Source: JAGQZY01 sp964588335
GTDB taxonomy: Bacteria > Bdellovibrionota > Bdellovibrionia > Bdellovibrionales > JAGQZY01
Assembly: GCA_964588335.1 (NCBI GenBank)
Contig: CAZPOV010000003.1
Span: 1-64,000, forward strand
Direction of reading: 5' to 3'
Length of the DNA stretch: 64,000 bases
Shown: positions 8,793 through 16,585 of the stretch, piece after piece
How positions within the stretch are numbered: the stretch's first letter is position 1
Layout of the letters: each line of letters starts with the position of its first letter
The notes under the pieces: model-generated
What the model was told of the DNA's origin: nothing
What the model saw: only the letters and a program-made list of their open reading frames with translations
Database searches by the model: none
Made by a program: the position numbers and the translations under genes

Positions 8793-10715
8793 TTAAGCTT
8801 TCGGAAGTTTTACCACAAAGCAGGTGTTGGAAGTCTGCTCGTCGACAAAGAGTTCGCCGTTATGTTTATCGATAATGTTTCGGGAGATACTCAGTCCTAA
8901 GCCAGTGCCTTGCCCCTCAGGTTTTGTGGTGAAAAAGGGATCCATAATTTGGTCAATGATTTCTTTAGAAATGTCTCCAGAATCAGTCACTTTGATAAAA
9001 ACAAATTTTTCGGAGTCTTCAACTTCAAGTTTGACCCACGGATCTGTCGATTTTTGAGCGGCATAAAAGGCGTTGTTCAGAAGGTTTGTTATAACCTGTG
9101 AAAGTGGGCCGGTGATTCCCTTAACTTGTAAGCTGGGATTGATTTCATCAATTGTGAATGTGATGTTGCGATAGGATTGGGCGTGTACAAATTGACTTGT
9201 AACCCGAATCAAGTCAGAGACTTTTAACGGATACAGTTCGCCGTCATTATCTCCCTTGGTGAAGGTCTTCAGGCCTTGAATAATCGACTGAATTCGATCA
9301 ATAGCGGAGTCCATTTTTGCGGTAAAATTGGAAATATGCTGGTTATTTAAAGCTTTGCTTTGGCTGGCCAGCCGAAGAGAATCGACATAGGATTTGATGA
9401 TTGCCAAGGGGTTGTTGATTTCATGGGCGATGCCGGCTGACAGCACGCCCAGGGCTGTAAACTTTTCTTGCGCGGCCATTTGCTTTTGTTGGTCGATAAT
9501 CTGTTTTTTCTGATTTTCAATGGTTTCAGTAAGATCAGCAAAACTTTCCCCCATATCACGCGCTTCTTTAAAGTTGAATTTAAAATGACTGGGCTTGGTG
9601 TACTCTCCAGTTTCTCGATAACGACGCATGTTCTCAGTGAACGAGGCTAGGGGGAGGGAGAACTGTTTGGCTAAGACAAAACCAAAAGGCAATAGCAAGA
9701 GAAGGCAAATCAGAACGGCCGATAAAGCTTGAATCATGACTTGAGAGGGAATGGTATAGGCACGCCAAGTCGGCGTGCGTGTCACAAACGCAAGAAAACT
9801 ATCAGGAGAGTCATTGTTGTACTGGTAGATTGTCAGACTCAGTAAATGGTCTCCTAGAGTCTTAGAAAGTTGACGGGCCTTGTTGTTGGATTGAATCAGG
9901 GATTTTGCGAGCGTCCATCCCGGGGGGTCAGAGACTGGTTCTGTCGAGACATTGCGAAGATCCAGGCGAAACTTCAGCTTTGGGTCGGGGTGGGATAGAA
10001 AGTTCTTTTTGTTATCAAACATATAAGAACTGGCATGTTTCGAAAAGCCTTTCTCAAATTGTTTTAGGAACCAATCCATATCTTTATTGATGACAATCAT
10101 TCCATGAATTCTGTTGTCAATATAAATTGGAATACTAGCGCGAATGACAGGTTGGTAGGGAACCACAACTTGACCGTATTCTCGATTCAGTTCGATGGAA
10201 CTAAGGTAGACGTGCCCCGGTTTGGTATCTAAGGTTTTCTTGAAATAGCCGCGGCTACCTTTTTCTTGTTTTTTGGTCTGTATAATAATTTTGCCATTTT
10301 TCATCCTCTCAACCCGGATCAATTCAAGTCCATTATTGCGTGTTGAAATGTAGCGAATTTGAGAATAGTAAGGGTTGGCTTTCAATATGCCTTTAAAAAT
10401 TTGTGTGAGCCGATCGCTCCATATCTGTAAGCTTTCACCAGTGATGGGGTCAACTTTTTGTTTAGATTCGTAGGCGCGTGCAATGGGCTTAATCGGTGGG
10501 GTCTGTTCAAGAGCAATAACATTTGATTTTAGATTTTCAAGAATTGCGATAAAATCGTCTTTTTTCGTCTGATTAATATACTCAAGTTCGGACAAAGCTT
10601 TTTCTTTGCTAACGTCCGTCAAACTAAAATAAAAAATAACAGACACAATAACTGTCGCAAATGTAACAAGGGCGGTCGCATATATCAGGATCTTCTGCGC
10701 TAAGTTCATGCTCAA
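8793..10715 (-). CDS. Membrane sensor histidine kinase with extracytoplasmic Cache-type domain
   Basis: The 640-aa protein has a membrane segment at about residues 8-31, a periplasmic Cache-type sensor region (35-320; pattern R-A-S-I-P-I-Y and H-G-M-I-V-I-N-K-D), a second membrane segment at 328-350, a HAMP-like linker and a short coiled coil at 390-418. The DHp H-box is A-G-I-A-H-E-I-N-N-P-L-A with His431, followed by an ATPase domain with the N-box N-L-L-N-N-A (about 544-549), D-S-G-D and G-Q-G-T-G-L-G-L-S. It should autophosphorylate on His431 in response to a small periplasmic ligand. The adjacent CheX-like regulator and the OmpR regulator are the obvious candidate partners. Confidence 0.93.
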   Translation of the reverse strand: MSMNLAQKILIYATALVTFATVIVSVIFYFSLTDVSKEKALSELEYINQTKKDDFIAILENLKSNVIALEQTPPIKPIARAYESKQKVDPITGESLQIWSDRLTQIFKGILKANPYYSQIRYISTRNNGLELIRVERMKNGKIIIQTKKQEKGSRGYFKKTLDTKPGHVYLSSIELNREYGQVVVPYQPVIRASIPIYIDNRIHGMIVINKDMDWFLKQFEKGFSKHASSYMFDNKKNFLSHPDPKLKFRLDLRNVSTEPVSDPPGWTLAKSLIQSNNKARQLSKTLGDHLLSLTIYQYNNDSPDSFLAFVTRTPTWRAYTIPSQVMIQALSAVLICLLLLLPFGFVLAKQFSLPLASFTENMRRYRETGEYTKPSHFKFNFKEARDMGESFADLTETIENQKKQIIDQQKQMAAQEKFTALGVLSAGIAHEINNPLAIIKSYVDSLRLASQSKALNNQHISNFTAKMDSAIDRIQSIIQGLKTFTKGDNDGELYPLKVSDLIRVTSQFVHAQSYRNITFTIDEINPSLQVKGITGPLSQVITNLLNNAFYAAQKSTDPWVKLEVEDSEKFVFIKVTDSGDISKEIIDQIMDPFFTTKPEGQGTGLGLSISRNIIDKHNGELFVDEQTSNTCFVVKLPKA

Positions 10716-10908
10716 AGTATAAACATAATGAATTTATCTTGCATTGATTCGCTGGTCACGTTGTGCATCTTAGTCTAGTTTTAGAGGTCCAGAAATGAGA
10801 CCTATGGGACGGTATAGCGACCAGAAAGATAGAGACTTACGGTTTGTTTTGATTCGATAAAAAGATAAAAGTTGCATTGCCTTGGTAGTATAAATTAGCT
10901 TTATTTAA

Positions 10909-11631
10909 ATGAACCAAGCAAATCAAAATAATTTAGATAAAAAGATTCTCAAAAAAGCTCGCTATGTACTTCTGCCGGGGAAAATATCTCCTTCCTCTCC
11001 CTATTTTACGCTCTATAAAAATGTCTATAGCCTGTGGTCGAATACTTGGAAGAAGGCCTTTTCGGATGTCGGAAGTCCAGAAGCCTACACGGCCGATGAC
11101 TTCTATAGGCAAGATATTATTCCAGTTATAGCCATGGGTAATGAGCCTTTGGCGGCTCACTTTTATACGTTTTTTCATACCGAGAACCCGGCGGCAATGG
11201 ACCATCATTATTTTGAAATTTTCCCTGAGCAAGCAATTCAATATCTGAAAGATAACGGCGCACAAAAGCTGATGTCGATGGAGTACTTAACTGTGAACTA
11301 TTCTTACCGAAGGTCGATTGTTGGATTTTCTCTTGCAGAGGTTTTGGTTTCTTTAGGGTCTAGATTGATGTTCGATTTTAACATAGATGCCAGTTTAGGA
11401 GTCGCTTTAAAAGTTGCGAGGATCGACAAGATGGGATTCAAAATGAATTACGAGATTATCACAGAGGAAGCTCGTCGAGGAAATCTTGTTTGTAGTATCA
11501 TGGCTGGTTTTAAACACACAAAAAACTTGGGTGTTTTGCCGGAGAAGGATGTGCGAGAATTCGTCGATCAACTGTGGAGGAAGAAAGAAATTGGCTTAGA
11601 AATATTGAGCGAAGAGAGAAAAGTAGCATAG
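10909..11631 (+). CDS. Putative GNAT-fold N-acyltransferase (FeeM/autoinducer-synthase-like)
   Basis: The 240-aa soluble protein has features of the GNAT superfamily related to N-acyl amino acid and homoserine-lactone synthases. An early aromatic-rich segment (S-L-W-S-N-T-W) is followed by strand G-N-E-P-L-A-A-H-F-Y, then the central strand M-S-M-E-Y-L-T-V-N-Y-S-Y-R-R-S, where substrates of acyl-CoA or acyl-ACP usually dock, and a late R-I-D-K-M-G-F motif like the Y-x-x-x-G-F of GNATs. The assignment is by pattern only. It lies 10 nt upstream of a diiron-oxidase-like gene with its own Shine-Dalgarno, so both are probably co-transcribed. Base composition is visibly more AT-rich than in the lys or prfC genes. 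It could instead be an unrelated hypothetical. Confidence 0.5.
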   Translation: MNQANQNNLDKKILKKARYVLLPGKISPSSPYFTLYKNVYSLWSNTWKKAFSDVGSPEAYTADDFYRQDIIPVIAMGNEPLAAHFYTFFHTENPAAMDHHYFEIFPEQAIQYLKDNGAQKLMSMEYLTVNYSYRRSIVGFSLAEVLVSLGSRLMFDFNIDASLGVALKVARIDKMGFKMNYEIITEEARRGNLVCSIMAGFKHTKNLGVLPEKDVREFVDQLWRKKEIGLEILSEERKVA

Positions 11632-11641
11632 GGAGATTTCA

Positions 11642-12280
11642 ATGAGCATAGAAAAACAATTTAACAAAATATTGGAACCACTTAAGGAAGAAATATTAGC
11701 ATTTTCTTGGGAGGACCAGAAATCTTACGAATTGTGGTTAGCACAAACCTATTATTTTGTGATTCATTCAACACGCCTTTTTTCGTTTGCGGCCTCCCGA
11801 TGTTCTATTGATGATAACATTCTTCATTTTCAGTTGTTGGATCATTTGCGAGAAGAAAAAGGTCATGAAAATTTAGCGACTCAGGACCTCAAGGCATTGG
11901 GGCAAAAAATTGTCGACTTGCCGGAGCTGCCAGAAACTTCGTCATTTTATCAATTGCAATATTTTTGGATTGAACATTACGGACCCGAATCATTTTTTGG
12001 ATATCTTCTGTGTTTAGAGGGGTTAGCCGTTATAGCCGGTCAGCAGGTCTACGAAAGAGCCAAAAAAAACTACGGCGACAAGGCTTGTAAATTTTTAAAA
12101 GTTCACGTTGGCGAGGATCAGCAGCATCTTAAAGAAGTCTTTGCTCATGTAGAGACATTCAGTTCACAAAAAAGAACGGCGATGTTTCGAAATATGGAGC
12201 AGTCTGCGAATCTTTTTGGTTATATATTCAAAGCCATTGCTTCGCAATCAACGGTAAACTCTGTAGGTGAAGCGGCTTAA
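11642..12280 (+). CDS. Haem-oxygenase-like diiron oxidase candidate (iron-containing redox enzyme family)
   Basis: A 212-aa, almost entirely helical protein with GGGAG 6 nt before its ATG. Its motifs fit the haem-oxygenase-like (TenA/PqqC fold) oxidases: H42 in V-I-H-S-T-R, E72 and H75 in R-E-E-K-G-H-E, E126 in L-E-G-L-A, and H155, D159, H162 in K-V-H-V-G-E-D-Q-Q-H. In this fold the E-H-E-H-D-H set supplies a non-haem diiron site for oxidative chemistry on amino acids or fatty acyl groups. The upstream acyltransferase candidate suggests that this enzyme modifies an N-acylated or acyl-carrier-linked product. Ligand assignment is by spacing; the reaction is unknown. Confidence 0.7.
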   Translation: MSIEKQFNKILEPLKEEILAFSWEDQKSYELWLAQTYYFVIHSTRLFSFAASRCSIDDNILHFQLLDHLREEKGHENLATQDLKALGQKIVDLPELPETSSFYQLQYFWIEHYGPESFFGYLLCLEGLAVIAGQQVYERAKKNYGDKACKFLKVHVGEDQQHLKEVFAHVETFSSQKRTAMFRNMEQSANLFGYIFKAIASQSTVNSVGEAA

Positions 12281-12366
12281 GAGTTTTTCAACCTTCATAG
12301 ACCGTTCAATGAGAGGCGATAATTTGGAGCTCGAAGGTGTTAAAACAAATATATAGAGCGATCAAG

Positions 12367-12675
12367 TTAATTAATTTTTTTTAAGCCAAGCTCTGATCGG
12401 ATATAGGTCTCGTGAATTTTTAAACTAAAATCACAGAAATCATTAGGATCGACATCGTAAAACTTCAAAAGTTTTTTTACGAAGGCGTTTGATAAAGATC
12501 CAATGCCTCGCTCCGAATTACTAATATATTGAGGGTGGACGCCAAGAAATTGCGCCACTTCTAGTTGGGTCTTGCCAGCTTCTAAACGTTTTTCAGCGAA
12601 ATAGTTACCTATTTGTGTGTGCATCCATTTTTTGTTGTTTGAGCTTGTCTTCTTCATCTTAGATCGTCGCCTCAT
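12367..12675 (-). CDS. XRE-family HTH DNA-binding protein
   Basis: The 102-aa product (alternative start ATG 12657, M-K-K-T-S-S) contains a Cro/CI-type helix-turn-helix at about residues 22-75: I-G-N-Y-F-A-E-K-R-L-E-A-G-K-T-Q-L-E-V-A, then the recognition region V-H-P-Q-Y-I-S-N-S-E-R-G. The tail ends Y-I-R-S-E-L-G-L-K-K, which matches the tail S-E-L-G-L of the second XRE protein at 13583. The start overlaps the 3' end of the 237-aa gene by 17 nt, so the two are translationally coupled. The order, unknown protein first and XRE second, recalls HigBA-type toxin-antitoxin modules, but the first protein is too large for HigB. Confidence 0.85.
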   Translation of the reverse strand: MRRRSKMKKTSSNNKKWMHTQIGNYFAEKRLEAGKTQLEVAQFLGVHPQYISNSERGIGSLSNAFVKKLLKFYDVDPNDFCDFSLKIHETYIRSELGLKKIN

Positions 12676-13372
12676 GAGTTTTTGTATATTGTTTGGGAAG
12701 AACCTCGACGTCAGAAACTGCGGCAGCGTATATATCGTTGCTTAATTTTGACTTAAGGGGGGCAAAAAACTTTTGCTGCATTTGCATTGAGAATTTTTCT
12801 GGGGAAAATTTTTCATCAATATAGTGTTGCGGAATATCCCTAACATTGACTGTGGATTTGTAAGCACCAGAAAATAGCTTTTGTCCATAACAGGCAATTT
12901 GTTCGTCAATGGATTGGTCACGCTGGTAGAGTTCGTGCCAAGGGTAGATAAACAACTCGGCAAAATTGTAGCTCGAAATTTCAAAGAATCGATAGTTCCT
13001 AAAAACCTGGATGCCTTGGGGATTGTATATTTCGACCACGTACGAATCGTCTAAAAGATCAAACAGATCGCCAGTGGGGACCAAGCTCAATTTTTTCAAT
13101 GCATACCAAATCAGTTTGTTGTCGTTAGTCAATGGCGCGGGTTCGGGACCTGTTAACGTTTCTTGACAGATTTCGAGATAAAGGGTGGCGTTTCGAAGGC
13201 AGGCTTCCTGTTCGGAATAACTAAAGGAGCGAAAACGCTGCCAGGTCTCTGGCCTTTCTTGATCGGAATGGCGGCGGATATCTTTGAATAGAACCGACAA
13301 CTGACTTAAAGTCCACCGCAACTTCTTTTCTAAAGTTCCGTAACTGGGTTGAGAGGCGTATTGAATATCCAT
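12659..13372 (-). CDS. Unknown 237-aa protein coupled to an XRE regulator
   Basis: A soluble protein without signal peptide or membrane segments. The N-terminal half is helical and charged (W-T-L-S-Q-L-S-V-L-F-K-D-I-R-R); the middle has a strand-rich, aromatic part (V-V-E-I-Y-N-P-Q-G-I-Q-V-F-R, Y-R-F-F-E-I-S-S-Y-N-F-A-E-L-F) that could be a PAS-like or other small sensor fold. It is the first gene of a two-gene unit with the XRE gene at 12367 and is divergent from the second XRE gene at 13583 across about 210 nt. I do not recognise the family. A toxin or ligand-sensing role is only an inference from the coupling. Confidence 0.7.
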   Translation of the reverse strand: MDIQYASQPSYGTLEKKLRWTLSQLSVLFKDIRRHSDQERPETWQRFRSFSYSEQEACLRNATLYLEICQETLTGPEPAPLTNDNKLIWYALKKLSLVPTGDLFDLLDDSYVVEIYNPQGIQVFRNYRFFEISSYNFAELFIYPWHELYQRDQSIDEQIACYGQKLFSGAYKSTVNVRDIPQHYIDEKFSPEKFSMQMQQKFFAPLKSKLSNDIYAAAVSDVEVLPKQYTKTHEATI

Positions 13373-13582
13373 AACTATTTAAATACCTATTGTTTAGTTC
13401 AAAGACAAGGCTTTTGAAAATTTTGTAAATCTACGCTGATCTTGTTCACTTTTATAGCAGGAACCCAGGGCGGTCTCCAACAGCCGATTTCATGGTCGAC
13501 ACATCTGGCTTAAACCAAATGTATTTAGATTTGTGCTTTTTTGGCGGGTCAGGTACTTCAGCTAAATAGGGATGGTTTGGCC

Positions 13583-13882
13583 GTGAATTTTGAAGAATCA
13601 ATTCGTAAAGAGTTTGGAAAGTACTTAAAAAAGGCGCGAAAGCGGGCCGATGTGACTCAGCAAGAGATTGCCGCACGCTGTGGCTACAAGAATGCTCAAT
13701 TTATATCAAATATTGAGAGAGGCACCTGTTGGCCTCCTACTTTGGTTTTAAAGGAGATGTCCGATCGCTACGGGGTCTCGAAAACCGAGCTGTTGGACAA
13801 ATTGGTCTATTACAGACGCCAAAGTTGGGCCAGCGAGCTGGGTTTGGCCGCTCGCTCTCGTTTTCGAAAATCCGTCCGCTAA
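13583..13882 (+). CDS. Second XRE-family HTH DNA-binding protein
   Basis: Start GTG 13583 (N-F-E-E-S-I) is preferred over upstream TTG codons because the helix-turn-helix begins soon after and AGGGATGG lies 5' of it. The 99-aa product has a Cro/CI-type domain at about residues 10-65 (L-K-K-A-R-K-R-A-D-V-T-Q-Q-E-I-A-A-R-C-G-Y and F-I-S-N-I-E-R-G) and the tail W-A-S-E-L-G-L shared with the 12367 regulator. The two proteins appear to be distant paralogues of one small-regulator family. It ends 5 nt before the convergent amidohydrolase stop. Confidence 0.85.
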   Translation: MNFEESIRKEFGKYLKKARKRADVTQQEIAARCGYKNAQFISNIERGTCWPPTLVLKEMSDRYGVSKTELLDKLVYYRRQSWASELGLAARSRFRKSVR

Positions 13883-13887
13883 AACCT

Positions 13888-16506
13888 CTATTTTTTCATA
13901 TATTTTTCAGCCAGAGAACGATGGCGATTGAGCAAAGGGGTCTCTTGGCCCGAAATCCAAATCCGTTCAGCCCAACTGGTGGGCTCTAATGGGTCGGCAT
14001 TCCACAGCACCAAATTGGCCTCAGCGCCTTTTTCGATGCGTCCTCTTTTCAGCCCAAAAATCTGGGCCGGTGTTTCGGTAATGGCCGTGAGGGCGGCCTC
14101 TTGTGGCAATCCATATTTCACAGCAAAGCCGGCCTCTTGCCGGGTGCGTCCATAGCCAAAGCCGGTGCCATCTACGATAATGATTTCCACGCCCTTATCA
14201 TTAAGGAAAGCCGCTTGGTCAAAGCGAGCACGCAGTTGATCGAAGGTTTGAGGCGTCTGGGCACTGGGAGTCAACATCACTGGTATGTTGTTTTTCTTCA
14301 ATTGATCGGCCACCATCCAGGCCTCAGCCCCTCCGGAAATGACAAGTTTGAGTTTGGGGTGATTTTTTTGCAAGTTCACCACGTTTTTAATGTCCGAAGC
14401 CCGATGGGCCTCAAAAACCCAAGGGACGTCTCCCGCAAGAACAGGGCCCATCGCTGCCAAATGGCGGGCCGAGGTTTGGCTTTTCCGCACTTGTCCCTTA
14501 TTAAAGGCTTGGGGATTTTTTCTATACATGGCTGCATCATCTAAAAACTGGCGCAGGTTTGACCACATCTGCGCCCGATTCTGCTCCAAAGCGCCACCTT
14601 TTGTGATGCGCCCAAACAGGGCCGCGTCAGAATCTAAGACCTGCTGGGGCATTAAATCAAAGGCCACGCCCATACTGCTGACCAGACCGCCACTGATTCT
14701 TGAAACAGCGGTTAAAATACCTTCTTGGCGGGTGTTGGCGATGCGGGTGTTATGGGTGTCTAAGGCATCCACGGATCGATAATCGGGGGTCGGTAAAGGA
14801 TCTTGGGTGTAGGCGTCCTGAGCTTTCGAATCCAATTCGATATCGAAAAGTCCCAGTTGGGTATCCGACTCAATAAATCCAGGAGTGAGTCTTTTGCCCT
14901 TGCCATTGATGCGAGAAACCTCTTTGCTCACCGATTTTGGATTGATAGCTGCGATCTTGCCTTGTTCAACCAAGACAGACAGTCCTTGTCGCCACTGACC
15001 TTTGATGAAAGCCGTGGTGTTTTCAATTAGGAAGGGGCCATCGGTTTGTTTTTGCAAATCCAGGGCCGTGCTGCTCCAAGGAATCTTCTCTGTATCAGGT
15101 GGTGTTGAAAAAAGACGTCCATCATTGAAGGCCATGTCGTGGACGCCAACCTCAAAATCACTGCGAATTCTTTCTTTGTCCTGGCGATCTAAGACTTTTT
15201 CGCCATTGATGAAAACCATTTGCGCCTTGGCATAAACCGAAAAAGGGTGATTGTCCCAGGCCACAATATCAGCCATTTTTCCCTCTTCAAGAGTGCCGAT
15301 TTTATCTTCAAGTCCTAAAGCCCAAGCCGCATTCTTTGTGACCCAAGCCAGGGCTTGGTCTTCACTGAAGTTCAGACCCAGTTTTTTGGCTGAGGAAAGA
15401 GCCTTGCCCGCCTCTAAATTTAAAAATCGAACATCTACGGCTGAGTCTGAATGGATAATGGCTTTGGCTCCAGCTTGTTCTATAAGAGCAGCATTGTAGG
15501 GGATGCCATCGTAGGCTTCAGCTTTAAAGCCCCACCAATCGGCCCAGGTGGCCACCGCCACATTTTCTTTGGCCAGCCGGGGCGCGACCTTATAAGCTTC
15601 CAGTCCGTGATGGATGGCCCGAATTTTAAAGCCAAACTCTTGAGCCACATCCAAAATGGCACTGATGTCATCCGCGCGGTAGCAATGAAAATGAAGGAGA
15701 ATTTCACCCTTTAATACTTTCACCAAGGTTTCCATGGTTAAATCGCGGTCAGGGATTTTACCTTTTTTAACATCCGTGTCTTTTTGTTTGCGAGCGTACT
15801 CAAGGGCTTTTTGAAAGTATTTACGGTAAGCGGCGACATTTCCCATTCGAGTCATCAACTGTTTGCCCAAATAAACCCGTTTCGGGTTTTCTCCGCAAGC
15901 CATCTTCAAGCCTTGTTTGGCGCCCGGAAAACGCATTTCGCGAGCACTGATCTTGGGAATCAGTTTGGCAACAAAAGATCGACCGCCGATTAAATTCCCC
16001 GAGCCCGGTAAGACTTGAATGGTGGTGATGCCTCCGGCTAGGGCGCGCCACAGATCCGGGTCTTGCGGCCAAAATCCGTGCTCGGCCCAAACGTGGGCGG
16101 TGTTAGGTGCCACCATTTCATTACCATCGTTGTGAGCGTCCACCGATGGTGAAGGGTAGACCCCCATGTGCGAATGAACATCAATAATTCCTGGAGTTAA
16201 AGTCAGACCGTCTCCAGAAATCACCTGCGTGCCCTCGCTGGTTTCAATGGGTTTTTCGGAGATTTTTTTAATCACTCCTTTTTCCATCAGCAAATTGGCT
16301 TTTTCATAGGTCACTCCGGCGGCGGTCATGATTCGTGCCCCTTCAATCAAAACAGGCAGAGAGTCCATGGGGAACGGTTCGGGTTGCAGGATCTCGGGAT
16401 TTTTATCCAGATAATTTATTTTTGAGTTTTTTTCAGGTGTTTTCGAGCAATGAATCAGACTGAAGCAAGAGCCAATGCACAAAATGAAAAGCATGAGAAA
16501 TTTCAT
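13888..16506 (-). CDS. Exported double-domain amidohydrolase
   Basis: Start ATG 16506 has AAAGGAG 5 nt upstream and opens an export signal with candidate lipobox I-G-S-C (Cys14); the frame extends further upstream but without signal. The 872-aa product contains two fused imidazolonepropionase/dihydroorotase-like amidohydrolase domains. Domain 1 (about 50-455) has the metal motif H-S-H (His111, His113), later H-F-H and H-H-G positions and the Asp in I-I-H-S-D-S. Domain 2 (about 470-865) starts T-P-G-F-I-E-S-D-T-Q, where the H-x-H is replaced by D-x-Q, so it is probably non-catalytic. Substrate is unknown; periplasmic peptide or cyclic-amide hydrolysis is plausible. It diverges from lysC across 79 nt. 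Confidence 0.85.
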   Translation of the reverse strand: MKFLMLFILCIGSCFSLIHCSKTPEKNSKINYLDKNPEILQPEPFPMDSLPVLIEGARIMTAAGVTYEKANLLMEKGVIKKISEKPIETSEGTQVISGDGLTLTPGIIDVHSHMGVYPSPSVDAHNDGNEMVAPNTAHVWAEHGFWPQDPDLWRALAGGITTIQVLPGSGNLIGGRSFVAKLIPKISAREMRFPGAKQGLKMACGENPKRVYLGKQLMTRMGNVAAYRKYFQKALEYARKQKDTDVKKGKIPDRDLTMETLVKVLKGEILLHFHCYRADDISAILDVAQEFGFKIRAIHHGLEAYKVAPRLAKENVAVATWADWWGFKAEAYDGIPYNAALIEQAGAKAIIHSDSAVDVRFLNLEAGKALSSAKKLGLNFSEDQALAWVTKNAAWALGLEDKIGTLEEGKMADIVAWDNHPFSVYAKAQMVFINGEKVLDRQDKERIRSDFEVGVHDMAFNDGRLFSTPPDTEKIPWSSTALDLQKQTDGPFLIENTTAFIKGQWRQGLSVLVEQGKIAAINPKSVSKEVSRINGKGKRLTPGFIESDTQLGLFDIELDSKAQDAYTQDPLPTPDYRSVDALDTHNTRIANTRQEGILTAVSRISGGLVSSMGVAFDLMPQQVLDSDAALFGRITKGGALEQNRAQMWSNLRQFLDDAAMYRKNPQAFNKGQVRKSQTSARHLAAMGPVLAGDVPWVFEAHRASDIKNVVNLQKNHPKLKLVISGGAEAWMVADQLKKNNIPVMLTPSAQTPQTFDQLRARFDQAAFLNDKGVEIIIVDGTGFGYGRTRQEAGFAVKYGLPQEAALTAITETPAQIFGLKRGRIEKGAEANLVLWNADPLEPTSWAERIWISGQETPLLNRHRSLAEKYMKK

Positions 16507-16585
16507 GGAGTCTCCTTTGGAAAGGGGACTATAAAAAAGCGGTAAAAAAAGTGCAACCACTGGACATTTTATTAACCTCTGACTA

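Noticed and set aside
16507..16585. Lysine riboswitch before lysC
   Set aside because: The 79-nt divergent gap is too short for the L-box fold and lacks its motifs.
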